Source: DATDVC01 sp036517695 (lineage in GTDB: Bacteria > Patescibacteriota > Minisyncoccia > Phycocordibacterales > WO2-35-19). From it: a stretch of 13,912 nucleotides of DNA. The notes under the pieces were generated by a model. It was not told where the DNA came from. It did not search any database and saw nothing but the letters and a program-made list of their open reading frames with translations. The stretch spans positions 1-13,912 of the forward strand of contig DATDVC010000033.1 in the NCBI GenBank assembly GCA_036517695.1, in the 5' to 3' direction. Each line of letters opens with the position of its first letter. Position 1 is the first letter of the stretch. Below, in pieces: positions 5,208-11,975 of this stretch. Both the position numbers and the translations under genes were made by a program.

Positions 5208-5237
5208 ATTATATAATCTGCTATATTGTGTTGGCAA
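5208..5237 (-). promoter_or_regulatory. Leftward promoter of the rpsP operon, overlapping the tRNA-Leu promoter
   Basis: Minus strand: TTGCCA (5237-5232), 18-nt spacer, perfect TATAAT (5213-5208). The -35 abuts the first base of tRNA-Leu (5238). The palindrome ATTATATAAT (5208-5217) also provides a plus-strand TATAAT (5212-5217), so the two directions share -10 sequence. Confidence 0.7.
5212..5217 (+). promoter_or_regulatory. -10 box for the tRNA-Leu/tRNA-Pro transcript
   Basis: TATAAT 20 nt before the 5' end of tRNA-Leu, placing transcription start at about 5224. The -35 region is A-T-rich without a clear consensus. Confidence 0.5.
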
Positions 5238-5321
5238 GGGCGCGTGGCGGAATTGGTAGACGCGTGGCGTTCAGGGCGCCATAAGAGCAATCTTGTGGAG
5301 GTTCAAATCCTCTCGCGCCCA
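5238..5321 (+). tRNA. tRNA-Leu (anticodon CAG)
   Basis: The acceptor GGGCGCG (5238-5244) pairs with CGCGCCC (5314-5320) and A is the discriminator. Anticodon stem TGGCG/CGCCA encloses loop TTCAGGG (anticodon CAG, with G36 and G37). A long variable arm (AAGA GCAA TCTT) marks it as class II, as expected for leucine. T-arm GGAGG/CCTCT with loop TTCAAAT. The 3' CCA is not encoded, so a CCA-adding enzyme must finish it. Confidence 0.95.
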
Positions 5322-5343
5322 CACGCTGTAGGGTGGTTAAAGG

Positions 5344-5414
5344 CGGGGTGTAGTACAGTGGTAGTATACACGATTCGGGTTCGTGAGACGGGAATTCGAT
5401 TTTCCCCACCCCGA
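5344..5414 (+). tRNA. tRNA-Pro (anticodon CGG)
   Basis: The acceptor CGGGGTG (5344-5350) pairs with CACCCCG (5407-5413), then A. D-stem GTAC/GTAT with a minimal 7-nt loop containing GG. Anticodon stem CACGA/TCGTG with loop TTCGGGT (anticodon CGG, with G37). T-stem GGGAA/TTCCC with loop TTCGATT. Total 71 nt, short because of the D-loop; CCA is not encoded. It lies 22 nt after tRNA-Leu, probably in the same transcript. Confidence 0.93.
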
Positions 5415-5476
5415 CAAGGCAAGATTTCCACTTTTTGGACAATGCAAAAATATTTTGGTGCTAAAATTGCAGATGA

Positions 5477-6778
5477 ATGTCTCTTATAAAAAACAGACCA
5501 GAGCTTCTCAAAGAAAATGAGACGCTTCGAAAAGATGCCTTGGATATCCTTGAGGCGGGTCTTTTGGCTATCAATACTGAAAAAGTTTTGAAAGCAAAAT
5601 TGACCATAAACGGTGATGCTTTCTGTGTCGAATCTTTGTCTGAAGGCGGAGTCGGATTTCAGTGCCAGTTTTTCGAGAGGATATTTTTCATTGGAATAGG
5701 AAAATGCGCTTTTGATGGAGCAAAGGTTATCGAAGATATTTTGGGTGACAAGTTGACCGAAGGCATCGTGCTTGATGTAAAGGCCGGTGTGTTGAAGCGG
5801 ATAAAATCTTACCAAGGCACTCACCCGTTTCCTTCTGAAACAAATGTGTCGGTAACTAAGCAAATTTTGGAAATGGTCGCCGACGTAACTGAAAAAGATT
5901 TGGTTATCGTTTTGATTTCCGGTGGCGGATCATCCCTCCTTTGCCTTCCTCATGAAATAAATTGCGAATCTTTGACCTATGTTACTCGCGAACTTTTTGA
6001 AAAAGGAGCGGATATTTTTGAGTTAAACACAGTGCGCAAGCATCTATCCGAAGTCCAGGGGGGCGGCTTGGCTAAACTCCTCTTCCCCGCTCAAGTCGCC
6101 TCTCTTATTTTTTCTGATGTGCTTGGCGACGATCTCGGTATGATCGCTTCCGGTCCGACTGTGCGTGATGAGACCACTGTCGCTGACGCTCAAAACATTT
6201 TAAAAAAATACAAAATTTCCCAAGATTTGATTTCGGGCGGTTTTATCGAGACTCCAAAAGACTCGAGATATTTCGCGAAAGTGAAAAATTTTCTTCTCGT
6301 CTCAAACCAAAACGCTCTCGAAGCAATGGACGAAAAAGCGGAGGAACTTGGTTATGATTCAAAAATAGAAACAGACATTTTCTCTGGGAACGCTTCGGAG
6401 GCCGGCAAAAAAATAGCTTCTATGAAGATCAAGCCCAAAAGTTGTGTTTTGTTTGGTGGAGAGACGACGGTTAATATAAAAGGCAAAGGAGTTGGCGGCA
6501 GAAACCAGGAGCTTGCGCTATCAGCTCTTTCTTATGTGCCTCAAGATATGGTGATTGCTTCTCTGGCTTCCGACGGTTGGGACAACACTCCTCATGCTGG
6601 CGCCATGGCCGATAAGGCAATTTTAAAAAGAGCGAAGTCCTTAAAATTGGACCCAAAAAAATATTTGGAAGAAAGCGACAGTTTTAATTTTTGGAAAAAA
6701 ATTGGAGATGGGGCAATATCAACAGGTAGACTAGGGTCAAACGTGTCGGACTTGATTATAATGATTAGTAGTAAATAA
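5477..6778 (+). CDS. gckA: Glycerate 2-kinase (GckA/TtuD type, DUF4147 + MOFRL)
   Basis: It phosphorylates D-glycerate to 2-phosphoglycerate with ATP in the cytoplasm. The 433-aa length and two-domain layout match the MOFRL-type family. The N-terminal DUF4147 domain shows FIGIGKCAF (about 73-81), YQGTHPFPSETN (about 115-126), the nucleotide-loop-like LISGGGSSLLCLP and LNTVRKHLSEVQGGGLA, plus SDVLGDDLGMIASGPT. The C-terminal MOFRL domain has LFGGETTVNIKGKGVGGRNQELAL and SLASDGWDNTPHAGAM. The start at 5477 lacks an SD; an out-of-frame ATG at 5473 precedes it. The gene follows tRNA-Pro and ends 1 nt before ppsA, so both are co-transcribed. Its product feeds enolase (11976-13247). Confidence 0.9.
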   Translation: MSLIKNRPELLKENETLRKDALDILEAGLLAINTEKVLKAKLTINGDAFCVESLSEGGVGFQCQFFERIFFIGIGKCAFDGAKVIEDILGDKLTEGIVLDVKAGVLKRIKSYQGTHPFPSETNVSVTKQILEMVADVTEKDLVIVLISGGGSSLLCLPHEINCESLTYVTRELFEKGADIFELNTVRKHLSEVQGGGLAKLLFPAQVASLIFSDVLGDDLGMIASGPTVRDETTVADAQNILKKYKISQDLISGGFIETPKDSRYFAKVKNFLLVSNQNALEAMDEKAEELGYDSKIETDIFSGNASEAGKKIASMKIKPKSCVLFGGETTVNIKGKGVGGRNQELALSALSYVPQDMVIASLASDGWDNTPHAGAMADKAILKRAKSLKLDPKKYLEESDSFNFWKKIGDGAISTGRLGSNVSDLIIMISSK

Positions 6779-6779
6779 A

Positions 6780-9254
6780 ATGGAAGACAAAGATCAAAAA
6801 TTTATTCTCTGGTTTGATCAAGTAAATATCTCCGATGTTTCTTTGGTTGGGGGGAAAAATGCTTCGCTCGGTGAGATGTACACCACCTTGGTCCCAAAAG
6901 GGATCAGGGTGCCAAATGGTTTTGCGATCACCGCTCATGCTTATCGTTATTTTATCGAAAAAGCCGGCTTAATAGATTTCATCAAGCAGACCTTGGAAGG
7001 CCTGGATACGGGCGATGTCAAAAAACTCCAGAAAGTCGGCAAAACAATCAGAGAAAAAATCATTAAAGCTGATTTGCCAGAGGAGCTAAAAACAGAAATC
7101 AGAGAAGCTTACAAAAATTTATCCGCCGCTTATCAAATGTCAGAAGCTGACACGGCAGTGCGTTCTTCGGCGACGGCTGAAGATCTGCCGGGTGCCAGTT
7201 TTGCCGGTGAACACGAAACTTACCTCAATGTGGTTGGGGCCGAAAATGTGATCCAGGCGAGCAAAGAGGCCTTTGCTTCGCTCTGGAACGACAGAGCCAT
7301 CTCTTATCGAGTCGACAAAGGTTTCAATCATTTTGATGTGGCTCTTTCGGTCGGTGTGCAAAAGATGGTGCGTAGCGACAAGGGCTCTTCCGGAGTGATG
7401 TTTACTCTTGATACCGAAAGTGGTTTTCGAGGTGTGGTTGAAATCGATGCGTCCTGGGGTTTGGGAGAGATGGTAGTGCAAGGCAAGGTAACCCCCGATT
7501 CTTATTTAGTATTTAAACCAACACTAGATCAAGGCTTTTCTTCTATCATAAAAAAGACCATTGGTTCCAAGGAAAGCAAAATGATTTATGTGACTTCTGG
7601 TAAAAATTCTTCATCAGCTACCAAGGCCATCAAAGAGGTGGAAGTGGAAAAGAAAGATAGGGAAAATTTTGTATTGACCAATGAAGAGATATTGACTCTC
7701 GCCAAATGGGCGGTTGAAATTGAAAATCATTATACCCAAAAAGCTGGCAAGCCAACCCCAATGGATATGGAATGGGCTAAAGACGGTATCACCAATGAGC
7801 TCTTTATTGTGCAAGCGCGACCAGAGACCGTGCAAGCTGAAAAGGACCATCTCACCATTACAGAGTATTCAATGAAGACCCATTCGACTGGTTCGACAGG
7901 CTCACAGCAAGCAAGCTCAGGGCAGGCAATAAAGCCGATAGTTGAAGGCATAGCTGTGGGTACAAAAATCGCTTCAGGCAAGGTCCGTATCATCACAGAT
8001 GTCAAAAAATTAAACGAATTTGAAGAAGGAGAAATTTTGGTTACCGAAATCACTGATCCCGATTGGGAACCAATCATGAAAATGGCAAGCGCCATCATTA
8101 CTGAAAAAGGTGGTAGGACATCTCACGCCGCTATCGTATCTCGCGAGCTTGGTATCCCTGCTTGTATCGGCACGGGCAATGCTCTCTCGAAGCTCAAAAC
8201 AGGAGAAATTATAACAGTAGATACTTCTAGTGGCACAGCAGGATATGTCTACGAAGGTAAACTTGAGTGGGAAGAAAAAGTGCACGATGTCTCTCAAGTA
8301 CCAGAAACTCGTACAAAAGTTTGTATGAACATAGGAAGTCCCGAAAGCGCTTTTATGTATTCTTTTATCCCAAACAAAGGTGTTGGGCTTGCGAGAGAAG
8401 AATTCATCATCGCTTCCGGTATCCGTGTACACCCAAACGCTCTGCTTGATTTTGATAAACTTGATACTGTTCTTAAAAATAAAATTGAGAAAGTGACTTT
8501 GGGTTATGAAGACAAGATACAGTTTTATATCGACAAACTAGCTGAAGGTATCGCTCAGATCGGGGCCGCCTTTTGGCCAAACGATGTAGTAGTCCGCTTT
8601 TCCGATTTTAAGACCAATGAATATGCTACTTTGCTCGGTGGTGCCGGATATGAACCAAACGAAGAAAACCCAATGCTTGGCTGGCGTGGTGCTTCGAGGT
8701 ATCACGATCCTAAGTTTGCCGAGGCATTTAAACTAGAATGCAGGGCAATAAAGAAAATAAGAAATGAATTTGGATTGAAAAATGTGGTGCCCATGATCCC
8801 CTTCTGCCGCACTCCGGAGGAAGGTAGAAAAGTTTTGGAGATTATGGAAGGTGAAGGTTTGCGTCGTGGCGAGGATGGTCTCAAAGTTTATGTGATGTGC
8901 GAGATCCCGACCAATGTTTTGCGAGCCGATGAATTCCTCGATATTTTTGACGGATTTTCGATCGGTAGCAACGACCTCGCTCAACTTACTCTCGGCCTAG
9001 ACCGTGATTCGGGCATCGTCGCGCACATATCAAACGAAAACGATCCTGCTGTTAAAACTCTAGTAGCGATGGCGATCCAAAAATGTCGCGAGCGTGGCAA
9101 ATACATCGGCTTCTGTGGTCAAGCTCCATCCGACTACCCAGACTTCTTGCGTTTTCTTATCCAAAATAAAATAGAGTCGGTGTCTCTCAACCCCGACTCG
9201 GTAATCCCCATGCTCTCTGCTATCGCCGAAGAGGAAGCGAAGCAAAACTTGTAG
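6780..9254 (+). CDS. ppsA: Phosphoenolpyruvate synthase (pyruvate, water dikinase)
   Basis: It interconverts pyruvate + ATP and PEP + AMP + phosphate. 824 aa (E. coli PpsA 792). The N-terminal ATP-grasp-like domain has GGKNASLGEM (about 23-32), PNGFAITAHAY, AVRSSATAEDLPGASFAGEHET (about 127-148) and QARPETV (about 346-352). The central phosphohistidine domain has KGGRTSHAAIVSRELGIPA with His449. The C-terminal TIM barrel has NPMLGWRGASRY, CEIPTNVLRADEF, GFSIGSNDLAQLTLGLDRD and the catalytic Cys779 in FCGQAPSD, so the enzyme looks intact. The linker between the first two domains holds a 14-residue insertion encoded by a 42-bp repeat (7883-7924) that also occurs in trmD. The ATG is 1 nt after gckA. 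With no pyruvate kinase in view, it may also run toward pyruvate, which is inference. Confidence 0.96.
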   Translation: MEDKDQKFILWFDQVNISDVSLVGGKNASLGEMYTTLVPKGIRVPNGFAITAHAYRYFIEKAGLIDFIKQTLEGLDTGDVKKLQKVGKTIREKIIKADLPEELKTEIREAYKNLSAAYQMSEADTAVRSSATAEDLPGASFAGEHETYLNVVGAENVIQASKEAFASLWNDRAISYRVDKGFNHFDVALSVGVQKMVRSDKGSSGVMFTLDTESGFRGVVEIDASWGLGEMVVQGKVTPDSYLVFKPTLDQGFSSIIKKTIGSKESKMIYVTSGKNSSSATKAIKEVEVEKKDRENFVLTNEEILTLAKWAVEIENHYTQKAGKPTPMDMEWAKDGITNELFIVQARPETVQAEKDHLTITEYSMKTHSTGSTGSQQASSGQAIKPIVEGIAVGTKIASGKVRIITDVKKLNEFEEGEILVTEITDPDWEPIMKMASAIITEKGGRTSHAAIVSRELGIPACIGTGNALSKLKTGEIITVDTSSGTAGYVYEGKLEWEEKVHDVSQVPETRTKVCMNIGSPESAFMYSFIPNKGVGLAREEFIIASGIRVHPNALLDFDKLDTVLKNKIEKVTLGYEDKIQFYIDKLAEGIAQIGAAFWPNDVVVRFSDFKTNEYATLLGGAGYEPNEENPMLGWRGASRYHDPKFAEAFKLECRAIKKIRNEFGLKNVVPMIPFCRTPEEGRKVLEIMEGEGLRRGEDGLKVYVMCEIPTNVLRADEFLDIFDGFSIGSNDLAQLTLGLDRDSGIVAHISNENDPAVKTLVAMAIQKCRERGKYIGFCGQAPSDYPDFLRFLIQNKIESVSLNPDSVIPMLSAIAEEEAKQNL
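7883..7924 (+). repeat. 42-bp repeat, copy 2, inside ppsA
   Basis: Identical over 42 bp to 3838-3879 (minus strand) in trmD, and in the same sense relative to the gene. Here it is read in another frame, giving STGSTGSQQASSGQA, a Ser/Gly/Gln linker between the PEP/pyruvate-binding and phosphohistidine domains. E. coli PpsA has a short linker at this point, consistent with an insertion at a tolerant site. Confidence 0.9.
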
Positions 9255-9316
9255 AAAATAAAACTTGAGTCGAAACGGATTAACTTGCAACTGGTCTTTT
9301 TGTTCCGACACAGCCA

Positions 9317-9697
9317 TTATCTTTTAAGCAAGCCTTCGAATTCCTCGCACTTGGTTCGTACGAGTTCAGACACAACTCCTCTCAGGAATTCTTTTAAACT
9401 TTTGTTATTGGAAATCAGTTTTCTGTGCCGATCATTAATTTCCAAGTCCAAGATGTCGTTTACGCCTCCTTTGACGTCAACCCCAAGATCTTTTAGCAGA
9501 CTGGCGACCACGTTATCTCGCGTGTCACCTTTTGCACGAAGACCCCCAAAGAGTAATAGTAAACGCGAAGTATTAAAGAAAGTCTCATCCCTCTTTACCC
9601 CAGCGTTTATTGTTTGTCTGCTGGTGCCAATAAGGTGAGCCACATCTGATTGGCTCATGCCCAAATCTTCCAATAACTTTTTATCTGAAATAGCCAC
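9317..9697 (-). CDS. HTH-domain regulator (Cro/C1-like), 126 aa
   Basis: A putative DNA-binding protein. Residues about 7-40 form an HTH resembling the XRE family: KLLEDLGMSQSDVAHLIGTSRQTINAGV, with the expected SQ.DVA...G.S..TI spacing. The remainder is helical (NTSRLLLLFGGL..., LEINDRHRKLISNNKSLKEF...) and resembles no effector domain known to me. The start is GTG at 9697, chosen because AGGAGG lies 8 nt before it. The gene has its own promoter (TTGAAA-N16-TATATT), and CAATG/CATTG dyads overlap its -35, so autorepression is likely. It converges with ppsA (62 nt apart, only a weak imperfect hairpin between them) and lies next to the Cas2-like unit, which it might or might not control. Confidence 0.75.
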   Translation of the reverse strand: MAISDKKLLEDLGMSQSDVAHLIGTSRQTINAGVKRDETFFNTSRLLLLFGGLRAKGDTRDNVVASLLKDLGVDVKGGVNDILDLEINDRHRKLISNNKSLKEFLRGVVSELVRTKCEEFEGLLKR

Positions 9698-9716
9698 TGA
9701 CTAATCCTCCTCTGTT

Positions 9717-9764
9717 AATATAGCATAATATTTAAAAATTTCAATGCATTGCATTGTATCAATG
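9717..9764 (-). promoter_or_regulatory. Promoter and dyad operator of the HTH regulator
   Basis: Minus strand: TTGAAA (9744-9739), 16-nt spacer, TATATT (9722-9717); the start falls near 9710, at the SD itself. CAATGCATTG (9742-9751) is a perfect 10-bp palindrome overlapping the -35, and CATTG-TAT-CAATG (9752-9764) is a second dyad directly upstream using the same pentamer. This is the expected look of an operator for the adjacent HTH protein (inference). Confidence 0.6.
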
Positions 9765-9781
9765 TGATATCAAACATTCCC

Positions 9782-9820
9782 AATTATACACTTTTTCACG
9801 GCCGTGAGATTTTGTATAAT
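9782..9820 (+). repeat. 39-bp palindromic repeat, left copy, doubling as a promoter
   Basis: Arms AATTATACA (9782-9790) and TGTATAATT (9813-9821) are perfectly inverted around a central CACGGCCGTG (9797-9806), separated by 6-nt T-rich and A/T-rich spacers; all dyads share one axis at 9801/9802. The right arm supplies TATAAT (9815-9820), with TTTTCA (9793-9798) 16 nt upstream as a -35, so this copy can drive the Cas2-like gene, with the palindrome core lying between -35 and -10 like an operator. Confidence 0.85.
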
Positions 9821-9843
9821 TATATTAAACAACAAAACGAATA

Positions 9844-9862
9844 GTAAACATTAGGTGTTTAC
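9844..9862 (+). promoter_or_regulatory. Inverted repeat just before the Cas2-like start
   Basis: GTAAAC (9844-9849) and GTTTAC (9857-9862) form a 6-bp dyad with a 7-nt loop, ending 7 nt before the ATG at 9870. It would form a leader hairpin holding the alternative GTG start (9855), or serve as an operator half-site pair. Confidence 0.4.
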
Positions 9863-9869
9863 AAGAAAG

Positions 9870-10433
9870 ATGAAAAAAGAAACAAAAGAAAAAGTTTTAT
9901 CTGCCACCAAAGATGTTCTCATTGTTGTTGGTGCTTTAAGTTTTGTATTTTTAGCTGCCGGTATGGGTAATGCTGTTCAATTACTCAAATACACTCCCCT
10001 ACTAAAAAAGACCAAGCTAAAGAAATTTGAGCTAAACCAAGCTCTCAAAAGACTCATCTCTAGGGGCTTGATTGAGATAAAAGAAGATAAAGAAAGCGAA
10101 TATTTAGTCTTGACTCCCAAAGGCAAAAGAATGCTTCTCAAATATCAACTTGAGGGTCTAGTGTCCAAAAGACCAAAAAAGTGGGACAAAAAATATAGGG
10201 TAGTAATTTTTGATGTGAAAGAATCCCAAAGAAAAATTAGAGATAGTCTGCGTAGCAATTTAAAAATGTTTGGGTTTATTTGTTTACAGGGAAGTGTTTG
10301 GGTCTACCCTTATCCATGCAAAGAAATAATTGATCTTCTAAAACAGTATCTGGATTTAAATGCAGAAGTTATATATATGACAGTGGATATGATAGAGAAC
10401 GATAAGTATTTAAGAGAAGAATTTAAAATATAA
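9870..10433 (+). CDS. PaaX/Cas2-like protein with N-terminal membrane segment and winged helix
   Basis: Three parts are visible in 187 aa. Residues about 16-38 are hydrophobic (VLIVVGALSFVFLAAGMG), probably one membrane helix. Residues about 45-92 resemble a winged HTH (KFELNQALKRLISRGLIEI...EYLVLTPKGKRML). Residues about 105-185 resemble the Cas2/PaaX C-terminal ferredoxin-like domain: WDKKYRVVIFDVKESQRKIRD, with Asp115 at the position of the Cas2 catalytic Asp, then MFGFICLQGSVWVYPYPC and a final strand-helix. Such proteins are often labelled Cas2 or PaaX in CPR genomes. No cas1 and no CRISPR array are present, so a CRISPR role is not supported; a regulator or a nuclease is possible. ATG 9870 is preferred; a GTG at 9855 would add five residues, and neither has a strong SD. 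The gene is flanked by identical 39-bp palindromes. Confidence 0.8.
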   Translation: MKKETKEKVLSATKDVLIVVGALSFVFLAAGMGNAVQLLKYTPLLKKTKLKKFELNQALKRLISRGLIEIKEDKESEYLVLTPKGKRMLLKYQLEGLVSKRPKKWDKKYRVVIFDVKESQRKIRDSLRSNLKMFGFICLQGSVWVYPYPCKEIIDLLKQYLDLNAEVIYMTVDMIENDKYLREEFKI

Positions 10434-10471
10434 ATTATACACTTTTTCACGGCCGTGAGATTTTGTATAAT
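10433..10471 (+). repeat. 39-bp palindromic repeat, right copy
   Basis: Identical to 9782-9820 over 39 bp, in the same orientation; the next base differs (C instead of T), so the left copy has the longer perfect arm. It begins at the last base of the Cas2-like stop codon. Its rightward TATAAT has no gene ahead in the same sense, only the 3' end of the leftward MORN-like gene 13 nt on. Confidence 0.85.
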
Positions 10472-10483
10472 CATGCTTTGGAA

Positions 10484-10942
10484 TCAGGATAGTTTTCCGG
10501 CAATCATTTTTTCGCGGGCGGGTTCGCGTTCGCGGTTTTGGAGGAGGATTTGGTAGTTGCTGTCGGTATCTCTCAATTCGAATTTTTGGGTTTGTTCTCC
10601 GGCTTGATTAAAAACTTCTTTACTGATCAATATTCCGAGTTCGTAAGTAGCGACTGTTTCTGGGGCACCATCTTCAAACCAACTCTTACAGACTCCGTGT
10701 TTGCTACCGAGTTTCAGGTGATCTTCATTTTTGAGCTGGCCGTTTTGATACCATTCTCTACTCAATCCGTGTTCCATACCAAAATCAAATTCTGTTTCTG
10801 TCCTTAGTTTCCCATCTTCAAAAAGCTCAAACCCAATGCCGTTGAATTTTTCTCCATCTAGATAGTATATGTAATCTTCCCAATCGAGGTCATCAATATG
10901 CACTCTCCTTCGTTCGCTTGTCTTGCCAATGTCTTCATTCAT
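10484..10942 (-). CDS. MORN-variant (YwqK-like) repeat protein
   Basis: A 152-aa protein with about three 20-23-residue repeats of the MORN_2/YwqK type: GEKFNGIGFELFEDGKLRTE, then FGMEHGLSREWYQNGQLKNE, then LGSKHGVCKSWFEDGAPETV. The pattern is G..HG....W..nG.l. followed by a polar strand. These repeats build beta-hairpin stacks. Some members are annotated as antitoxins (YwqK family), but no matching toxin is visible here. There is no signal peptide. The start at 10942 (MNEDIGK) is preferred over a longer frame reaching 11308, because that extension runs antisense to ldhA. TATAAT lies 7 nt before this ATG, suggesting a leaderless mRNA. It is divergent from ldhA (29 nt between). Confidence 0.75.
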   Translation of the reverse strand: MNEDIGKTSERRRVHIDDLDWEDYIYYLDGEKFNGIGFELFEDGKLRTETEFDFGMEHGLSREWYQNGQLKNEDHLKLGSKHGVCKSWFEDGAPETVATYELGILISKEVFNQAGEQTQKFELRDTDSNYQILLQNREREPAREKMIAGKLS

Positions 10943-10971
10943 TAATACAATTATATCAAATATAGCAAAAC
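10943..10971. promoter_or_regulatory. 29-bp divergent promoter region between the MORN-like gene and ldhA
   Basis: The minus strand carries TATAAT (10955-10950), 7 nt before the MORN-like ATG. The plus strand has TATATC and TATAGC as possible -10 boxes within 20 nt of the ldhA ATG. Neither gene has an SD. With only 29 bp available, both mRNAs must be leaderless or nearly so, and any -35 elements lie inside the opposite coding region. Confidence 0.5.
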
Positions 10972-11973
10972 ATGAATATCTTATTTTTATATAAAGAAGA
11001 ATGGGAAAAGGACTACATTGGAAATAAATTCGCCGGTCACAACCTTTTTTTCCAGAAGAACTTTGAAGAGACGCCACAAGACGTTTTGGATTCAGCAGAA
11101 ATACTTTCAGTTTTTGTGTCTCATAAGTGCAAAACCGAAGAAATGGCCAAAATGCCGAACTTAAAACTTGTCGCCGCCCGCTCCACTGGTTTTGATTATG
11201 TCGATATCCCTCTAGCCAGAAGTAGGGGTGTTGAAGTGGTTTACGTCCCCTCTTATGGAGAAAATACAGTGGCCGAATTTGCTTTCGCGCTTCTTTTGGC
11301 ATTATCAAGAAAAATTCCAGAAGCTCATGAACAAGTTACAGAAACGGGTTCTTTTGTTCAGGGGGCTTTGCGCGGATTTGATCTAGCCCAAAAAACTATA
11401 GGAATCATTGGTACCGGACGCATAGGGATCAACTCGATAAAAATTGCCAAAGGATTTGGCATGGAGGTTGTGGCTTATGATCCGTTTCCAAAACAAAATC
11501 TTGATCAGGAACTTGGCTTTAGATATGTTGGTTTTGAAGAACTATTGGGCGCTTCAGATATCATCAGCTTGCATGCGCCTTTCTCCGAGCATACGAAGCA
11601 TATGATAAACGAGAATAGCATCTATCATATCAAACGTGGTGCGACACTTATCAATACGGCACGAGGTGGTTTAGTACAAACTAGCGCTTTGGTCAGGGCG
11701 CTCGAAGAAGGCATCATTTCCGCCGCGGGCCTTGATGTGCTTGAGGAGGAGGGAGATATGTCAGACGAGATGAGACTTTTGGATGACCCCCACCCCAAAC
11801 TTGATGAACTGAAAAATGTTTTGGCCAACAATTATCTAATAAACCACCCCCGTGTTATAGTCACTCCGCACATAGCGTTCAACACAGAAGAAGCGGTGAA
11901 GAGGATTTTGGATACAACCGTAGAAAACATCATTTCCTTTGCGCGCGGAGAAGTTAAAAACCGAGTGCCTTAA
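10972..11973 (+). CDS. ldhA: D-2-hydroxyacid dehydrogenase, probably D-lactate dehydrogenase
   Basis: NAD-dependent reduction of a 2-oxoacid such as pyruvate to the D-hydroxyacid. The 333-aa length fits the D-LDH branch of the family. The nucleotide-binding motif IGIIGTGRIGI lies at about 143-153 and YDPFP follows at the end of the second strand, with D171 as the NAD-specifying acid. Catalytic residues are in place: Arg231 in NTARGG, Glu258 in GLDVLEEEG and His300 in TPHIAFN. N-terminal STGFDYVD and SYGENTVAEFAFALLLAL are typical. The substrate call is by similarity to LdhA-type enzymes; related phosphoglycerate or formate dehydrogenases have other lengths. The gene lacks an SD and is followed by enolase after 2 nt, so the two form an operon that disposes of reductant from glycolysis. 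Confidence 0.88.
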   Translation: MNILFLYKEEWEKDYIGNKFAGHNLFFQKNFEETPQDVLDSAEILSVFVSHKCKTEEMAKMPNLKLVAARSTGFDYVDIPLARSRGVEVVYVPSYGENTVAEFAFALLLALSRKIPEAHEQVTETGSFVQGALRGFDLAQKTIGIIGTGRIGINSIKIAKGFGMEVVAYDPFPKQNLDQELGFRYVGFEELLGASDIISLHAPFSEHTKHMINENSIYHIKRGATLINTARGGLVQTSALVRALEEGIISAAGLDVLEEEGDMSDEMRLLDDPHPKLDELKNVLANNYLINHPRVIVTPHIAFNTEEAVKRILDTTVENIISFARGEVKNRVP

Positions 11974-11975
11974 AA

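Larger units (their letters stand above)
9782..10471 (+). mobile_element. Candidate mini-element: Cas2-like gene between identical 39-bp palindromes
   Basis: A 690-bp unit bounded by two direct copies of a 39-bp palindromic repeat (9782-9820 and 10433-10471), containing one gene whose stop codon (10431-10433) touches the right repeat. The unit sits between two leftward genes that have no relation to it. The arrangement recalls REP/RAYT units, where a nuclease gene is flanked by its palindromic substrates, but the protein here is PaaX/Cas2-like rather than a Y1 transposase. Mobility is inferred, not shown; a duplicated operator is the main alternative. Confidence 0.5.

Noticed and set aside
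5221..5863. Minus- and plus-strand open frames over tRNA-Leu, tRNA-Pro and the start of gckA
   Set aside because: They are shadows of tRNA genes and of the glycerate kinase frame, with no start signals.
9255..9316. A terminator between ppsA and the HTH gene
   Set aside because: Only an imperfect GTCG-AAC/GTT-CGAC pairing with a loop of about 25 nt is visible, which is too weak to call.
9870..10433. CRISPR-Cas locus because of the Cas2-like protein
   Set aside because: There is no cas1, no effector gene and no regularly spaced repeats. The 39-bp repeats occur only twice, 651 bp apart, with a gene between them.
10943..11308. A 122-codon N-terminal extension of the MORN-like gene
   Set aside because: It is antisense to the start of ldhA, its sequence is not protein-like, and a promoter with a leaderless start fits the ATG at 10942.
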